Made by a program: the position numbers and the translations under genes. A DNA stretch of 64,000 bases, taken from Mesorhizobium sp. C432A (lineage in GTDB: Bacteria > Pseudomonadota > Alphaproteobacteria > Rhizobiales > Rhizobiaceae). How positions within the stretch are numbered: position 1 is the stretch's first letter; each line of letters opens with the position of its first letter. The stretch is from assembly GCF_030323145.1 (NCBI RefSeq), contig NZ_CP100470.1:1426001-1490000 (forward strand), in the 5' to 3' direction. The notes below the pieces were generated by a model, which saw nothing but the letters and a program-made list of their open reading frames with translations, had not been told where the DNA came from and did not search any database. Below are positions 17,369-25,134 of the stretch, piece after piece.

Positions 17369-18136
17369 TCACATCGCCGTAAAACCATTATCGACAAACA
17401 GATGCGTGCCATTGACGAAGCTGGACTCATCGCTGGCGAGGTACAGCGCTGCCTTGGCCACTTCCTCCGGCTCACCGATGCGGCCCTGCTGTGCGGCCAA
17501 TGCGGCGTCCGACACGTCGACGCCGAGCTTGCCGAGATCGGCGACCTCGCGCAGGCCGTGCGGCGTGCGGATGAAGCCGGGACAGACGGCGTTGCAGCGT
17601 ATGTTGCGGTCGCGGAATTCGACTGCGATGGCGCGCGCGAACATGTGGCAGGCGCCCTTGGTGGTGTCGTAGAGCACCTCCATGGGTGTGGCCGCCACAG
17701 CCGAGATCGACGAGGTGCAGACGATCGAACCGCCACCGGCAGCGATCATGCCCGGCAACACGGCGCGCGTCATCAGGAACATCGAGCGGACATTGACCGC
17801 ATGCAGCCAGTCCCATTCCTGCACTGTCGTCTCCAGGAACGGCTTTATCACGATGGTGCCGGCATGGTTGAACAACACCGTGGCCGGGCCGAGCCTGGCA
17901 GTCGCCGCCTTCACTGCGGCCTCGACCTGCGCCTCGTCCGAGACGTCGGCCACCCAGTGTTCGGCGATATGTCCCCGCGCGCGTATCGCCGCCGCAGTGG
18001 CTGCCGCCGCCTCGCCATTGCGGTCAATAATCGCCACCTTGGCGCCTTCGGCGGCGAACAATTCCGAGGCCGCTCCGCCCATTCCGGTCGCGCCGCCCGA
18101 GATGATTGCAATCTTGCCGGCTAGTCTTGTACCCAT
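17369..18136 (-). CDS. SDR-family NAD(P)-dependent oxidoreductase
   Basis: 255 residues from the ATG at 18136 (GGGGAA upstream); a further upstream start gives a 12-residue extension unlike SDRs. The cofactor motif GGATGMGGA, the NHAG segment (N90), a serine at about 143 and the catalytic Y156-x3-K160 (YDTTK) are all present. This is a classical short-chain dehydrogenase fold, probably acting on a sugar, polyol or hydroxy acid. It faces the BMP-type transport operon, so it may act on the imported compound or on the ribose-type system's ligand, but no substrate can be assigned. Confidence 0.9.
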   Translation of the reverse strand: MGTRLAGKIAIISGGATGMGGAASELFAAEGAKVAIIDRNGEAAAATAAAIRARGHIAEHWVADVSDEAQVEAAVKAATARLGPATVLFNHAGTIVIKPFLETTVQEWDWLHAVNVRSMFLMTRAVLPGMIAAGGGSIVCTSSISAVAATPMEVLYDTTKGACHMFARAIAVEFRDRNIRCNAVCPGFIRTPHGLREVADLGKLGVDVSDAALAAQQGRIGEPEEVAKAALYLASDESSFVNGTHLFVDNGFTAM

Positions 18137-18369
18137 GTTCTGTTCCCCGTTCCCGATCGAAATGATCCGCATTTACGCCGGAATGGCGATGCTATCGCCT
18201 ATGCAGACGTCGGCCAAGCTTGTCGCTCGCTTGTCTCCAACAGGGGTCTCCCAGCAATGCCAAACCAAATAACAAGGAATACTGAGAAAATCATTCTACA
18301 TACCCTCAAAAAATAGCACTCGACAAAGTCTACTGATTTTATAGATTAATCCGCAAGACGGAGGTCGAT

Positions 18370-18525
18370 ATGTCCTATATCCAGAACGCCGAGACGGACC
18401 GCACCAGCCAGAGGCTGGCCAATAGCCAGGCTTTCCGCCCGGCCTATGCCGGCGCTTTCGCCTATCTCGTTTTTGCCCTTGCGTTCGTGTTCACCGGGGC
18501 AGTCGTGCTCGGCTTGATTCCCTGA
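18370..18525 (+). CDS. Small membrane protein, 51 residues, unknown
   Basis: The frame opens with ATG at 18370, 6 nt after a perfect GGAGG, and ends at TGA 18523-18525. The product begins MSYIQNAETDRTSQRLANSQ, then has one hydrophobic segment (about residues 27-50, AGAFAYLVFALAFVFTGAVV) near the C-terminus, so it is predicted to be a tail-anchored or single-pass inner-membrane peptide. The 230 bp upstream are unusually AT-rich for this region (for example a GATTTTATAGATTAAT stretch), consistent with a promoter of its own. I do not recognise the family. It lies between the SDR (divergent) and the LLM oxidoreductase, with a repeat between it and the latter. Confidence 0.7.
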   Translation: MSYIQNAETDRTSQRLANSQAFRPAYAGAFAYLVFALAFVFTGAVVLGLIP

Positions 18526-18614
18526 CCGATCAGGCCGAAAGGGTGGCGACCTAGCGCTTTCAGTGAGTGACCGGAGTTGATGACCCGAACGCGGACGCGC
18601 TTTGGCGCTGATGC

Positions 18615-18672
18615 TTGTTTTTACGCATGTCGTCGTCTCAAAAACCGGGGCCACTTTTGGGCGACATACATC
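18615..18672. repeat. Rhizobial dispersed palindromic repeat
   Basis: Same family as 2547-2600. Read on the minus strand it contains CAAAAGTGGCCCCGGTTTTT flanked by complementary ends (ATGTCG / CGACAT). It lies in the gap between the small membrane protein and the LLM oxidoreductase gene. Confidence 0.6.
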
Positions 18673-18694
18673 CAACGTGATGGAGGAGATGGCA

Positions 18695-19654
18695 ATGCCG
18701 ATCGAGTTCACGCATGTTCCCGGTAAAACGCATGCCGCCGACGCCGGTTCGGCCGTTCCGTTCTTCTATGATTTCGTCGAGACGGCGACAAAGCTGTCGC
18801 TGATCGAGGATTCCGGCTTCCAGAACATCGTCGTCGACGACCCGGCCGGGCTGTTGACCAATATGGACATCGCCGCCCAGGCGCTGGACCGCACCTCGTC
18901 GCTGGAAGTGGTGCTGACGCACTGGGCCGGCGTGATCGCGCCTGCGGTTGCGGCGCGGCAACTGGCGGCGCTCGACGCCAGGAGCGGCGGCCGGCTGGCG
19001 CTGAGGATCCTGAGCGAGCCGCTGGATGACGACGATGCCGAGACGCGTCCGGTCGGCCACACCGTGGTCTGGCAGCGCATCGACGAATATCTGGTGCTGC
19101 TGAAGCGGCTGTGGTCGAACGACCGGCCGTTCGACCATGAAGGTGCGTTCTACAGCATCAAGGGCGGCTACGTACCGCGTAAAGGACCGCACGGTGCCGA
19201 TATCACCATCCGCATGGGTGGCCAGTCCGGCACGGCGCTGAAGGTCGCCGGCCGCCATGCCGACGTCTTCGAGCTGGCGCCTGGTTCGCCCGACGAGATC
19301 CGCCAGCTGATGGAACGGGCGCGCAGCGCCGCCGCCGAGCATGGCCGCGCCGGCAAGCTGCGTTTTGCGCTTCCGGTCCGGGTCCGCTCGGAGGGTGGCG
19401 CCTCTACCGTCGGACACAAGGCGGTCGAACTTTCCGGACCACCGGCGCAGATCGCCCTGTCGCTGCTGTCCTATGCGGTGCTGGGCATCAGTGAGTTCAT
19501 GATCGTTGGCGTCGACAGGCCGCGCGAGATCGCCGGCGTCGGCCGCGAGACGATCGCGCTCTTGCGTAATTCGCTGGCACGCCGTGAGGCGGAGGTGCCG
19601 CAGCCCGGCGCGTTTGCCTCGCGGGGCGGGTCGGATATTCACGCAGCTGGGTAG
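18695..19654 (+). CDS. LLM-class flavin-dependent oxidoreductase
   Basis: 319 residues from the ATG at 18695, chosen because GGAGGAGA ends 5 nt upstream; starts further upstream run through a repeat. Bacterial-luciferase-like segments are visible: FYDFVETATKLSLIEDSGFQNIVVDDP, LEVVLTHWAGVIAPAVAARQLAALDARSGGRLALRI and WQRIDEYLVLLKRLW. These resemble the SsuD/alkanesulfonate monooxygenase branch. Such enzymes use reduced flavin and oxygen to cleave sulfonates, nitriloacetate or similar compounds. Substrate and partner reductase are unknown; no flavin reductase gene is nearby. It ends 23 bp before a fold-back repeat. Confidence 0.88.
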   Translation: MPIEFTHVPGKTHAADAGSAVPFFYDFVETATKLSLIEDSGFQNIVVDDPAGLLTNMDIAAQALDRTSSLEVVLTHWAGVIAPAVAARQLAALDARSGGRLALRILSEPLDDDDAETRPVGHTVVWQRIDEYLVLLKRLWSNDRPFDHEGAFYSIKGGYVPRKGPHGADITIRMGGQSGTALKVAGRHADVFELAPGSPDEIRQLMERARSAAAEHGRAGKLRFALPVRVRSEGGASTVGHKAVELSGPPAQIALSLLSYAVLGISEFMIVGVDRPREIAGVGRETIALLRNSLARREAEVPQPGAFASRGGSDIHAAG

Positions 19655-19676
19655 CGAGATCGCGATCGGGAACGCC

Positions 19677-19843
19677 GGCGGGACAGCACCCCCCTCTGTC
19701 CTGCCGGACATCTCCCCCTCAAAGGGGGAGATTGGCAGCTTGAGCGCCGGCTCTCAACGTTGGTAATTGGCGAAAGCCGACGTGATGTCTGATCGCCCTC
19801 CTTGCGGGGGATGCCCGGCAGGGCAGAGGGGTGCTGTCCCGCC
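19677..19843. repeat. 167-bp fold-back element with 16-bp terminal inverted repeats
   Basis: Perfect terminal arms GGCGGGACAGCACCCC (19677-19692) and GGGGTGCTGTCCCGCC (19828-19843). Inside are the small hairpins GTCC-TGCC-GGAC and GCCC-GGCA-GGGC and a CTCCCCCT/AGGGGGAG stem. It fills the gap between the convergent LLM oxidoreductase and isochorismatase genes and may terminate both. Confidence 0.9.
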
Positions 19844-19848
19844 AGCGT

Positions 19849-20517
19849 CTAATCACCACTCAGCACTGCCAGCGCCTCCAACACCGCGTCAGATTCCGTC
19901 AGCGTACCAAATACCCCGTCCTCCACCGTCACCATATGCAGCGCCGCGTCATGCGCGTATTGGTCGCCGCTGGCGCAGGCATCGGCGATGGTCAGGCACT
20001 GGAAATTGCGGTCGCAGGCCTCGCGCAGCGTCGTGTGCACGCAGACATCGGTCGTGCAGCCGGAAAAGATCAGATGGCTGATGCCGCGTGCGCGAAGCAC
20101 AAGTTCCAGGTCGGTGTAGGTGAAGGCGCTGTTGCAGGTCTTGTTGACGATGATGTCGTGCGGCGCGACGTCGATGTCGGCGACGATCTGAAAGCCGGGG
20201 CCGGAGCGCAGCAGCACGTCGGTGCCTTCGAGACCCGCCCGCTTGCGGCGCCATCTCTCGTACGGCGTCATGTCGGCCATGTCGCCGCGATATCCCTGCC
20301 TGGTGTGAATGATGGTGAGGCCGGCCGCGCGTGCCGCTGATATCAGTCGGTTGACTGTCGGCAGGATGGCGCGCAGCGGCGCGGGGTCATAACCCTTCCT
20401 GGCGAAATAGCCGGTCGGCGAGAGGAAATCCTCCTGCAGGTCGATGACCAGCAGCGCGGTGTTTGCCGGCACCAGCCGGCCGTCATAGGGGAAATCGAAC
20501 GGTATCGCCTTGATCAT
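19849..20517 (-). CDS. Isochorismatase-family cysteine hydrolase
   Basis: 222 residues from the ATG at 20517 (GAGGCAGG upstream). The catalytic triad of the family is in place: D26 in VIDLQEDF, K126 in VNKTCNSAF, and C159 in FSGCTTDVCVHTTLREACDR. The family contains nicotinamidases, ureidoacrylate/peroxyureidoacrylate amidohydrolases (RutB), biuret hydrolase and isochorismatases. The sequence style around the triad is closer to the RutB/biuret-hydrolase side, but this is a judgement from memory. It is a single gene facing the LLM oxidoreductase across a repeat. Confidence 0.9.
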   Translation of the reverse strand: MIKAIPFDFPYDGRLVPANTALLVIDLQEDFLSPTGYFARKGYDPAPLRAILPTVNRLISAARAAGLTIIHTRQGYRGDMADMTPYERWRRKRAGLEGTDVLLRSGPGFQIVADIDVAPHDIIVNKTCNSAFTYTDLELVLRARGISHLIFSGCTTDVCVHTTLREACDRNFQCLTIADACASGDQYAHDAALHMVTVEDGVFGTLTESDAVLEALAVLSGD

Positions 20518-20671
20518 CGCAGCCTGCCTCAATTGCTGCCCGGTATCGTGGCCCAGCAACCCTGCGGCCGTCCATCCCTCAGTGCGACGACACCAGGTAG
20601 ACCGACGCCAGGACGATGTGCCGCTGAGACATCGCGCCGATAATCGTTGGCCAAAAAAGCCATCTTGTTTG

Positions 20672-20700
20672 TTGACTAGTAAACTCATGTTTTATAGTCA
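20672..20700 (+). promoter_or_regulatory. Promoter with RirA-type iron operator (TGA-N9-TCA) upstream of exbB
   Basis: TGA-N9-TCA occurs exactly at 20673-20687, the published IRO-box core for the rhizobial iron regulator RirA. It lies within a larger imperfect dyad: arms TGACTAGTAAAC (20673-20684) and GTTTTATAGTCA (20689-20700), 10 of 12 pairs. TTGACT (20672-20677) and TATAGT (20693-20698), 15 bp apart, are possible -35 and -10 boxes. Expected result: repression of the TonB system when iron is plentiful. Confidence 0.55.
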
Positions 20701-20822
20701 AGCAGGGCACTCGGCCGCCTGAATTGTTTCCAGCGGCTGTGCCGCGTTTGAGAGAAGCCAGAACCAGTGGCTGGATTTTCGGGGTCGACATTCCGTCACC
20801 GACCAGCCGATCGGTACGTGCA

Positions 20823-21833
20823 ATGACGAAGCGAGGAAGAAGCGTGTCCAGAAATGGTTTGTTGGCGGCGCTGGCCGCGGTCATGCTGTCGGCCGGCAGC
20901 GCTGCTGCGCAAGAGCAGCCAAACACGCAGCCCAGGGTGACGACGGAACCCGCTGCAGCTGCCCGGTCGGCGGCCCAGCCTTCCCCGGTCGCAGTCGAAC
21001 GGCCCGCACCGGCTGCGCCTGTCGCGCCGGCTTCGCCAACTGCCGGGCAGGCGGCGCCGACCGCGCCACAGCCGGCAACCCAGCCCGGTGCATCCGCGCA
21101 GGCCGAGCCTTCGGCAATATCGCTGACGCTGCCGCACGATCTGTCGCCCTGGGGCATGTTCATGGCCGCCGACATCATCGTCAAGGCGGTGATGATCGGG
21201 TTGGCCTTCGCCTCGCTGGTCACCTGGACGGTGTGGCTGGCCAAATCGCTGGAGATTCTCTTCGGCAAGCTCGGCGCCCGTCGCGCTGCGCGCGCCATCG
21301 GCAATGCCGCCACGCTGCGCCAGGCCGGGCGCGCGCTTGGCAACAGTGGCGGCCCCGGTGCGCTTTTGGTGCGGGCGGCCGAGGAAGAGACTGCCCTTTC
21401 GGCCGGTGCGCTCGGCCATGTCACCGGCGACGGGCTGAAGGAACGCGTGACGTCGCGCCTGTCGCGCATCGAAGCGGCGGCGGCGCGGCGCATGTCGCGC
21501 GGCACCGGCGTGCTGGCGACGATCGGCTCGACGGCGCCCTTCGTGGGCTTGTTCGGCACCGTCTGGGGCATCATGAACGCCTTCATCGGCATCTCGCAGG
21601 CGCAGACCACCAACCTCGCGGTCGTCGCGCCCGGCATCGCCGAAGCGCTGCTCGCCACGGCGATGGGCCTGGTCGCGGCCATTCCCGCGGTGGTCATCTA
21701 CAACGTCTTTGCGCGGTCGATAGCCGGCTACCGGCAGCTCCTTGCCGATGCCTCGGCCGGGGTCGAACGGCTGGTCAGCCGCGATCTCGATTTCCGCACG
21801 GTGCCGCAGGCGCCCGCGCTGGCGGCGGAGTGA
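20823..21833 (+). CDS. exbB: ExbB proton-channel subunit of the TonB energising complex
   Basis: 336 residues from ATG 20823; a GTG at 20844 with GAGGA 6 nt upstream is an equally good or better start. A signal-like segment ([20 protein letters not shown]) is followed by a long Ala/Pro-rich periplasmic stretch (about 75 residues). The MotA/TolQ/ExbB core then begins with the first membrane helix ([27 protein letters not shown]), and the signature segments [26 protein letters not shown] and [26 protein letters not shown] follow. The N-terminal extension is usual in alphaproteobacterial ExbB. It forms the inner-membrane motor with ExbD and TonB, encoded immediately after it. Confidence 0.93.
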   Translation: MTKRGRSVSRNGLLAALAAVMLSAGSAAAQEQPNTQPRVTTEPAAAARSAAQPSPVAVERPAPAAPVAPASPTAGQAAPTAPQPATQPGASAQAEPSAISLTLPHDLSPWGMFMAADIIVKAVMIGLAFASLVTWTVWLAKSLEILFGKLGARRAARAIGNAATLRQAGRALGNSGGPGALLVRAAEEETALSAGALGHVTGDGLKERVTSRLSRIEAAAARRMSRGTGVLATIGSTAPFVGLFGTVWGIMNAFIGISQAQTTNLAVVAPGIAEALLATAMGLVAAIPAVVIYNVFARSIAGYRQLLADASAGVERLVSRDLDFRTVPQAPALAAE

Positions 21834-21839
21834 TGGGCC

Positions 21840-22298
21840 ATGGCGGCTAGAATTCGCGAGGCTATCGATGGCGATCTCGAGGAAAGCCACGAGATCAACG
21901 TGACGCCGTTCATCGACGTCATCCTGGTGCTGCTGATCATCTTCATGGTCGCTGCCCCGTTGGCGACAGTCGACGTCAATGTCGATCTGCCGGGTTCGAC
22001 CGCGACACCGGCGCCGCGGCCGGAAACGCCGCTGTTCCTGACGCTGAAGGACGATCTGACGCTCGCGATCGGCAATGACAGCGTGCCGCGCCAGGCTTTT
22101 GCCTCCGTGCTCGACGGCAGAACCAAGGGCGATAAGCAGACCCGCATCTTCCTGCGTGCCGACAAGGCGGTCGGCTATGGCGAGTTGATGGAGGTGATGA
22201 ACCTGCTGCGCGGCGCCGGTTATCTGAAGATCGCGCTGGTGGGGCTGGAGACGGTGCCGGCGGACGCATCCGCGGCGCACCCGGGCGCCGCCCCGTGA
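21840..22298 (+). CDS. exbD: ExbD subunit of the TonB energising complex
   Basis: 152 residues with the single N-terminal helix TPFIDVILVLLIIFMVAAPL containing the conserved membrane aspartate that carries protons. The rest is a periplasmic domain (KDDLTLAIGNDSVPR, RIFLRADKAVGYGELMEVMNLLRGAGYLKIALVGLE). The ATG follows the exbB stop by 6 bp, and the stop codon overlaps the GTG start of tonB, so all three are translationally linked. Confidence 0.95.
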   Translation: MAARIREAIDGDLEESHEINVTPFIDVILVLLIIFMVAAPLATVDVNVDLPGSTATPAPRPETPLFLTLKDDLTLAIGNDSVPRQAFASVLDGRTKGDKQTRIFLRADKAVGYGELMEVMNLLRGAGYLKIALVGLETVPADASAAHPGAAP

Positions 22299-23257
22299 CG
22301 CAACTGGCCGCCGCCGCCCCCGCGGCCGACCCGCCGCGCGCCGGCGTGCGCGAAATTGGCTTGTGGGCGGCTGCGGCCATTGTCATTGTCGGCGCGCATG
22401 TCGCGATCGTCTATGCCGTCCAGAGCTTCAGCCTGGCCAACATGGCCGATGGCGGCCCGCCGCCGGCTGTGGCTATCGAGCTGTCGCCGATGATGGTGGC
22501 GCCGGCGGTGCGGGTGGACTCAGCGGCCGACGTGGTGACGCCCGAGCCGCCGAACCAGATCGAGGAGGCGGTTGCCGAACTGAAGCCCGTCGTGGAGCCC
22601 GAGCCCGGTAAGCCGGAGCTGGTCACCGAGAAGAGGGAAGCGGCTCAACTCGATAAGACCGCTCCGATCGAGACGGCAGCGGCCGAGCAGCCCGATCAAT
22701 CGCCGCCGCTGGATGAGGTGGTGCCCGACATCGTCCCGACCATAGCGCCGGATGTGGTCATTCCGCTGCCCCAGACCAAGCCGGCGGAGACCAAGCCGGT
22801 GGAGGCCAAGCCGATCGAGAAGGCGAAGAAGGCTGCCGAAAAACCCAAGCCGAAACCGAAAGAGAAGAAGGAAAAGGCCGCGCCGGCGAAAGCGGTCGTG
22901 ACCGCCAGTGTCGATCAAAAGGCAGCGGCGAAGGCGTCGGCGCCGAAGGCTTCGCAATCGAGAGGATCATCAGTCAGTGCAAGCAAATGGAACTCCCAGC
23001 TGATCGGATGGATCAATCGGCACAAGCGCTACCCGAGCGCGGCAAGGTCGCGGCGCGCCGTGGGTACCGCAAATGTGACCTTCGTCGTCAGCGCTTCGGG
23101 CAAGGTGACCTCCGTCCGGCTGACACGATCTTCGGGGGACGCCGATCTCGATCGCGCCGCGCTCGGCATTCTGCAGGGTGCGACGGTGCCCGCGCCACCG
23201 CCTGAGAAGGCCGGTACGGCTGTCGTGGCGCCTTTGATGTTCACGCTGCGGAACTAG
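22295..23257 (+). CDS. tonB: Energy transducer TonB
   Basis: 320 residues from a GTG that overlaps the exbD stop (GTGA). One N-terminal membrane helix (IGLWAAAAIVIVGAHVAIVYAV) is followed by a long Pro/Glu/Lys-rich spacer (about residues 90-215, with PKPKPKEKKEK-type runs). The C-terminal TonB domain (about 230-320) includes YPSAARSRRAVGTANVTFVV and DLDRAALGILQGATVPAPPP. It spans the periplasm and transmits the ExbBD proton-motive energy to outer-membrane receptors for siderophores, haem or other ligands. No TonB-dependent receptor gene lies in the window, so the cargo is unknown; the upstream RirA-like box argues for iron. Confidence 0.95.
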   Translation: MTQLAAAAPAADPPRAGVREIGLWAAAAIVIVGAHVAIVYAVQSFSLANMADGGPPPAVAIELSPMMVAPAVRVDSAADVVTPEPPNQIEEAVAELKPVVEPEPGKPELVTEKREAAQLDKTAPIETAAAEQPDQSPPLDEVVPDIVPTIAPDVVIPLPQTKPAETKPVEAKPIEKAKKAAEKPKPKPKEKKEKAAPAKAVVTASVDQKAAAKASAPKASQSRGSSVSASKWNSQLIGWINRHKRYPSAARSRRAVGTANVTFVVSASGKVTSVRLTRSSGDADLDRAALGILQGATVPAPPPEKAGTAVVAPLMFTLRN

Positions 23258-23301
23258 AAGCAGCCGGACAAGGCCGATCCCATGACCACGTACTTTCCCG
23301 C

Positions 23302-23329
23302 TTGACTGACCCGCCGGACCGAATACGCT
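23302..23329 (+). promoter_or_regulatory. Candidate promoter of the amide operon
   Basis: TTGACT (23302-23307) and TACGCT (23324-23329) are 16 bp apart, 45 bp after the tonB stop codon. Transcription from here would begin near 23336 and give a leader of about 90 nt before the sensor gene. Confidence 0.45.
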
Positions 23330-23376
23330 AGCGCAAAATACCGGCCTTGGTCGCCGGGCGGCAAACATGCCTCGTA

Positions 23377-23416
23377 TGCCTCGCCCTCCGGCGCTGGCTG
23401 CGGGGCATTGTCATTT
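23377..23416 (+). terminator. Terminator-like hairpin in the leader of the AmiC/AmiR operon
   Basis: Arms TGCCTCGC (23377-23384) and GCGGGGCA (23400-23407) pair over 8 positions with one G-U, around a 15-nt loop, and are followed by TTGTCATTT. The structure ends just before the GAGGA ribosome site of the sensor gene. In ANTAR-controlled operons the antiterminator acts on such leader terminators. I did not find clear twin hexaloop hairpins with the A1/G4 pattern here, so the assignment is tentative. Confidence 0.4.
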
Positions 23417-23428
23417 CTGAGGATCGGT

Positions 23429-24523
23429 TTGAAACGGCGTATCGAGATCGGCATCCTGTATTCCCGCTCGGGCAGCTACCAGCTGGTCTCCGATGCGTGC
23501 CGGATGGGCGCCATGCGCGCCATCGCCGACATCAATGCCGATCGGAGCTATGGCATCGAACTGGTTCCGGTAGAGCGCGATCCGCAAAGTAATGCCGATC
23601 GCTACGCGACTTTGTGCGAGGACATTTTCAGGACCAGCAGCGCGCGCCATGTCGTCGGTTGCGTCACCTCGTGGAGCCGCAAGGAAACCATCCCGGTGCT
23701 GGAGAAGGCCGCCGGCATGCTCTGGTATGCCTGCCCCTATGAAGGGTTCGAGGCCAACGAGCATGTCGTCTACATGCACGCCTGCCCCAACCAGCATCTG
23801 GTTCCGCTGATGGCGCATGTCGTGCCGCGTTTCGGCGCCAACGGCTTCCTGCTCGGCTCGAACTACATTTGGGGCTGGGAGATGAACCGCGTGGCGCGCG
23901 ACCTGATCGCGGATGCCGGCGGCAAAGTGCTGGGCGAGCGCTATCTGCGCATCGGCGAGACCGACGTGTCGCGGCTGATCGCGGAAATCCGGGCGACGAG
24001 GCCGAGCTTCATCCTCAACAATCTGATCGGCACCTCATCCTACGCCTTCCTGGCGGCTTACCGCGAGCTGGGCGATGAGGATGCGGCATTCAGGCCGGAA
24101 AACTGCCCCGTCATCTCCTGCAACCTCACCGAAGGCGAGTTGCCGGCGATCGGCGATACAGGGAAAGGGCATCTGTCGGTCGGGCCCTATTTCGCGCCCC
24201 GGCCGGCTGCCTTCGCTTCGTCCTTCGAGGCCTCCGCCTATGCCTCGGTGCAGGTGATGGCCGACGTGCTGTCGCGCGACACTGATGCCGGCCCGGCGGA
24301 ATTTTCCAAAGCCTTCGCCGAGCGGCGCTTCTCCACCCGGCTCGGGCCGATCGCCATCGACGCCCACTCCCAGCACGCGACGCTGCCGGTGATCATCGGC
24401 CGGATCGCCGATGGCTTCTTCGAGGTCGTCAGCCAGGAGGATGAGGTCGCGCCGGATCCATATCTGTCGCGCTACGACCCCGCCAAGACGTTCGGCCGTC
24501 CGCGTCTGAGAGTGGTGTCATGA
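23429..24523 (+). CDS. AmiC-like cytosolic amide-sensing protein (type I binding fold)
   Basis: 364 residues from a TTG at 23429, preferred over a TTG at 23408 because GAGGA lies 5 nt upstream. The protein starts directly with the binding-protein fold (RIEIGILYSRSGSYQLVSDACRMGAMRAI) and has no signal peptide, as in AmiC and in the FmdD/UrtA group. Conserved parts include LCEDIFRTSSARHVVGCVTSWSRKETIPVLEKAAGMLWYACPYEGFE and LGSNYIWGWEMNRVARDLI. In Pseudomonas, AmiC binds amides and releases the antiterminator AmiR. The next gene, overlapping by ATGA, is an ANTAR protein, which strongly supports the same role here. Confidence 0.88.
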   Translation: MKRRIEIGILYSRSGSYQLVSDACRMGAMRAIADINADRSYGIELVPVERDPQSNADRYATLCEDIFRTSSARHVVGCVTSWSRKETIPVLEKAAGMLWYACPYEGFEANEHVVYMHACPNQHLVPLMAHVVPRFGANGFLLGSNYIWGWEMNRVARDLIADAGGKVLGERYLRIGETDVSRLIAEIRATRPSFILNNLIGTSSYAFLAAYRELGDEDAAFRPENCPVISCNLTEGELPAIGDTGKGHLSVGPYFAPRPAAFASSFEASAYASVQVMADVLSRDTDAGPAEFSKAFAERRFSTRLGPIAIDAHSQHATLPVIIGRIADGFFEVVSQEDEVAPDPYLSRYDPAKTFGRPRLRVVS

Positions 24524-25134
24524 CCCGGACGCGCATCCCCAATCTCGGCGGCGCGCGGGCTTTCATCCTGCATCGCCCGCATCCGACGGTGCAGGCCATC
24601 ACCAGGCAATTGTCGGCCATCGGCCTGGCTACGATCGACTGCTGGCCGGAATTGCCGCCGGAAGCTCTCGCCGCCGATTTCGTCTTCTTCGATGCCGATC
24701 TCGGTTTCGACGAGCAATTCCCGTGGAAGCCGGGCGAGGCGCCGATGCCGCTGGTGGCGCTGATCGGTTCCGAGGCGCCGGGGCGTATCGAATGGGCGCT
24801 GTCGCACAAGGCCGATGCGCAGCTGCTGAAGCCGGTCGGCAATGCCGGCGTCTACAGCGCTCTGTTGATCGCGAGACAGAGTTTCGAGGCCCGAAAACAT
24901 TTAGCCGGCGAGATAGCGTCGCTGCGCCAGCGCGTCGCCGAGCGCCAGACCATCGTGCGCGCGGTGACGGCCTTGTCGAAAGGCAGCGACGACGAGCGCG
25001 CCTATGCGCAGCTGCGTTCGCTGGCGATGAGCTGGCAGATCAGCGTCGAGGATGCCGCGCGTCGGATCGTGGCAATGACAAGCGAGGAAGCGACGGGGGA
25101 AGAAGGCGGCGATGACCAGTCCCATCGCGCCTGA
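24520..25134 (+). CDS. AmiR-like ANTAR-domain transcription antiterminator
   Basis: 204 residues. The N-terminal part (to about residue 125) resembles a pseudo-receiver domain (AFILHRPHPTVQAITRQLSAIGL, FVFFDADLGFDE, HKADAQLLKPVG). A helical linker with coiled-coil character (residues 115-150) leads to the ANTAR three-helix domain (RAYAQLRSLAMSWQISVEDAARRIV). The receiver region lacks an obvious phospho-acceptor Asp pocket, consistent with control by protein binding rather than phosphorylation, as for AmiR. The start overlaps the sensor's stop codon, and the end overlaps the first permease gene by 23 bp. It is expected to bind a leader RNA and prevent termination when the sensor has bound ligand. 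Confidence 0.87.
   Translation: MTRTRIPNLGGARAFILHRPHPTVQAITRQLSAIGLATIDCWPELPPEALAADFVFFDADLGFDEQFPWKPGEAPMPLVALIGSEAPGRIEWALSHKADAQLLKPVGNAGVYSALLIARQSFEARKHLAGEIASLRQRVAERQTIVRAVTALSKGSDDERAYAQLRSLAMSWQISVEDAARRIVAMTSEEATGEEGGDDQSHRA

Noticed and set aside
23356..23375. ANTAR hexaloop candidate in GGCAAACATGCC
   Set aside because: The loop would be AAACAT, with C instead of the required G at position 4, and no proper partner hairpin was found.
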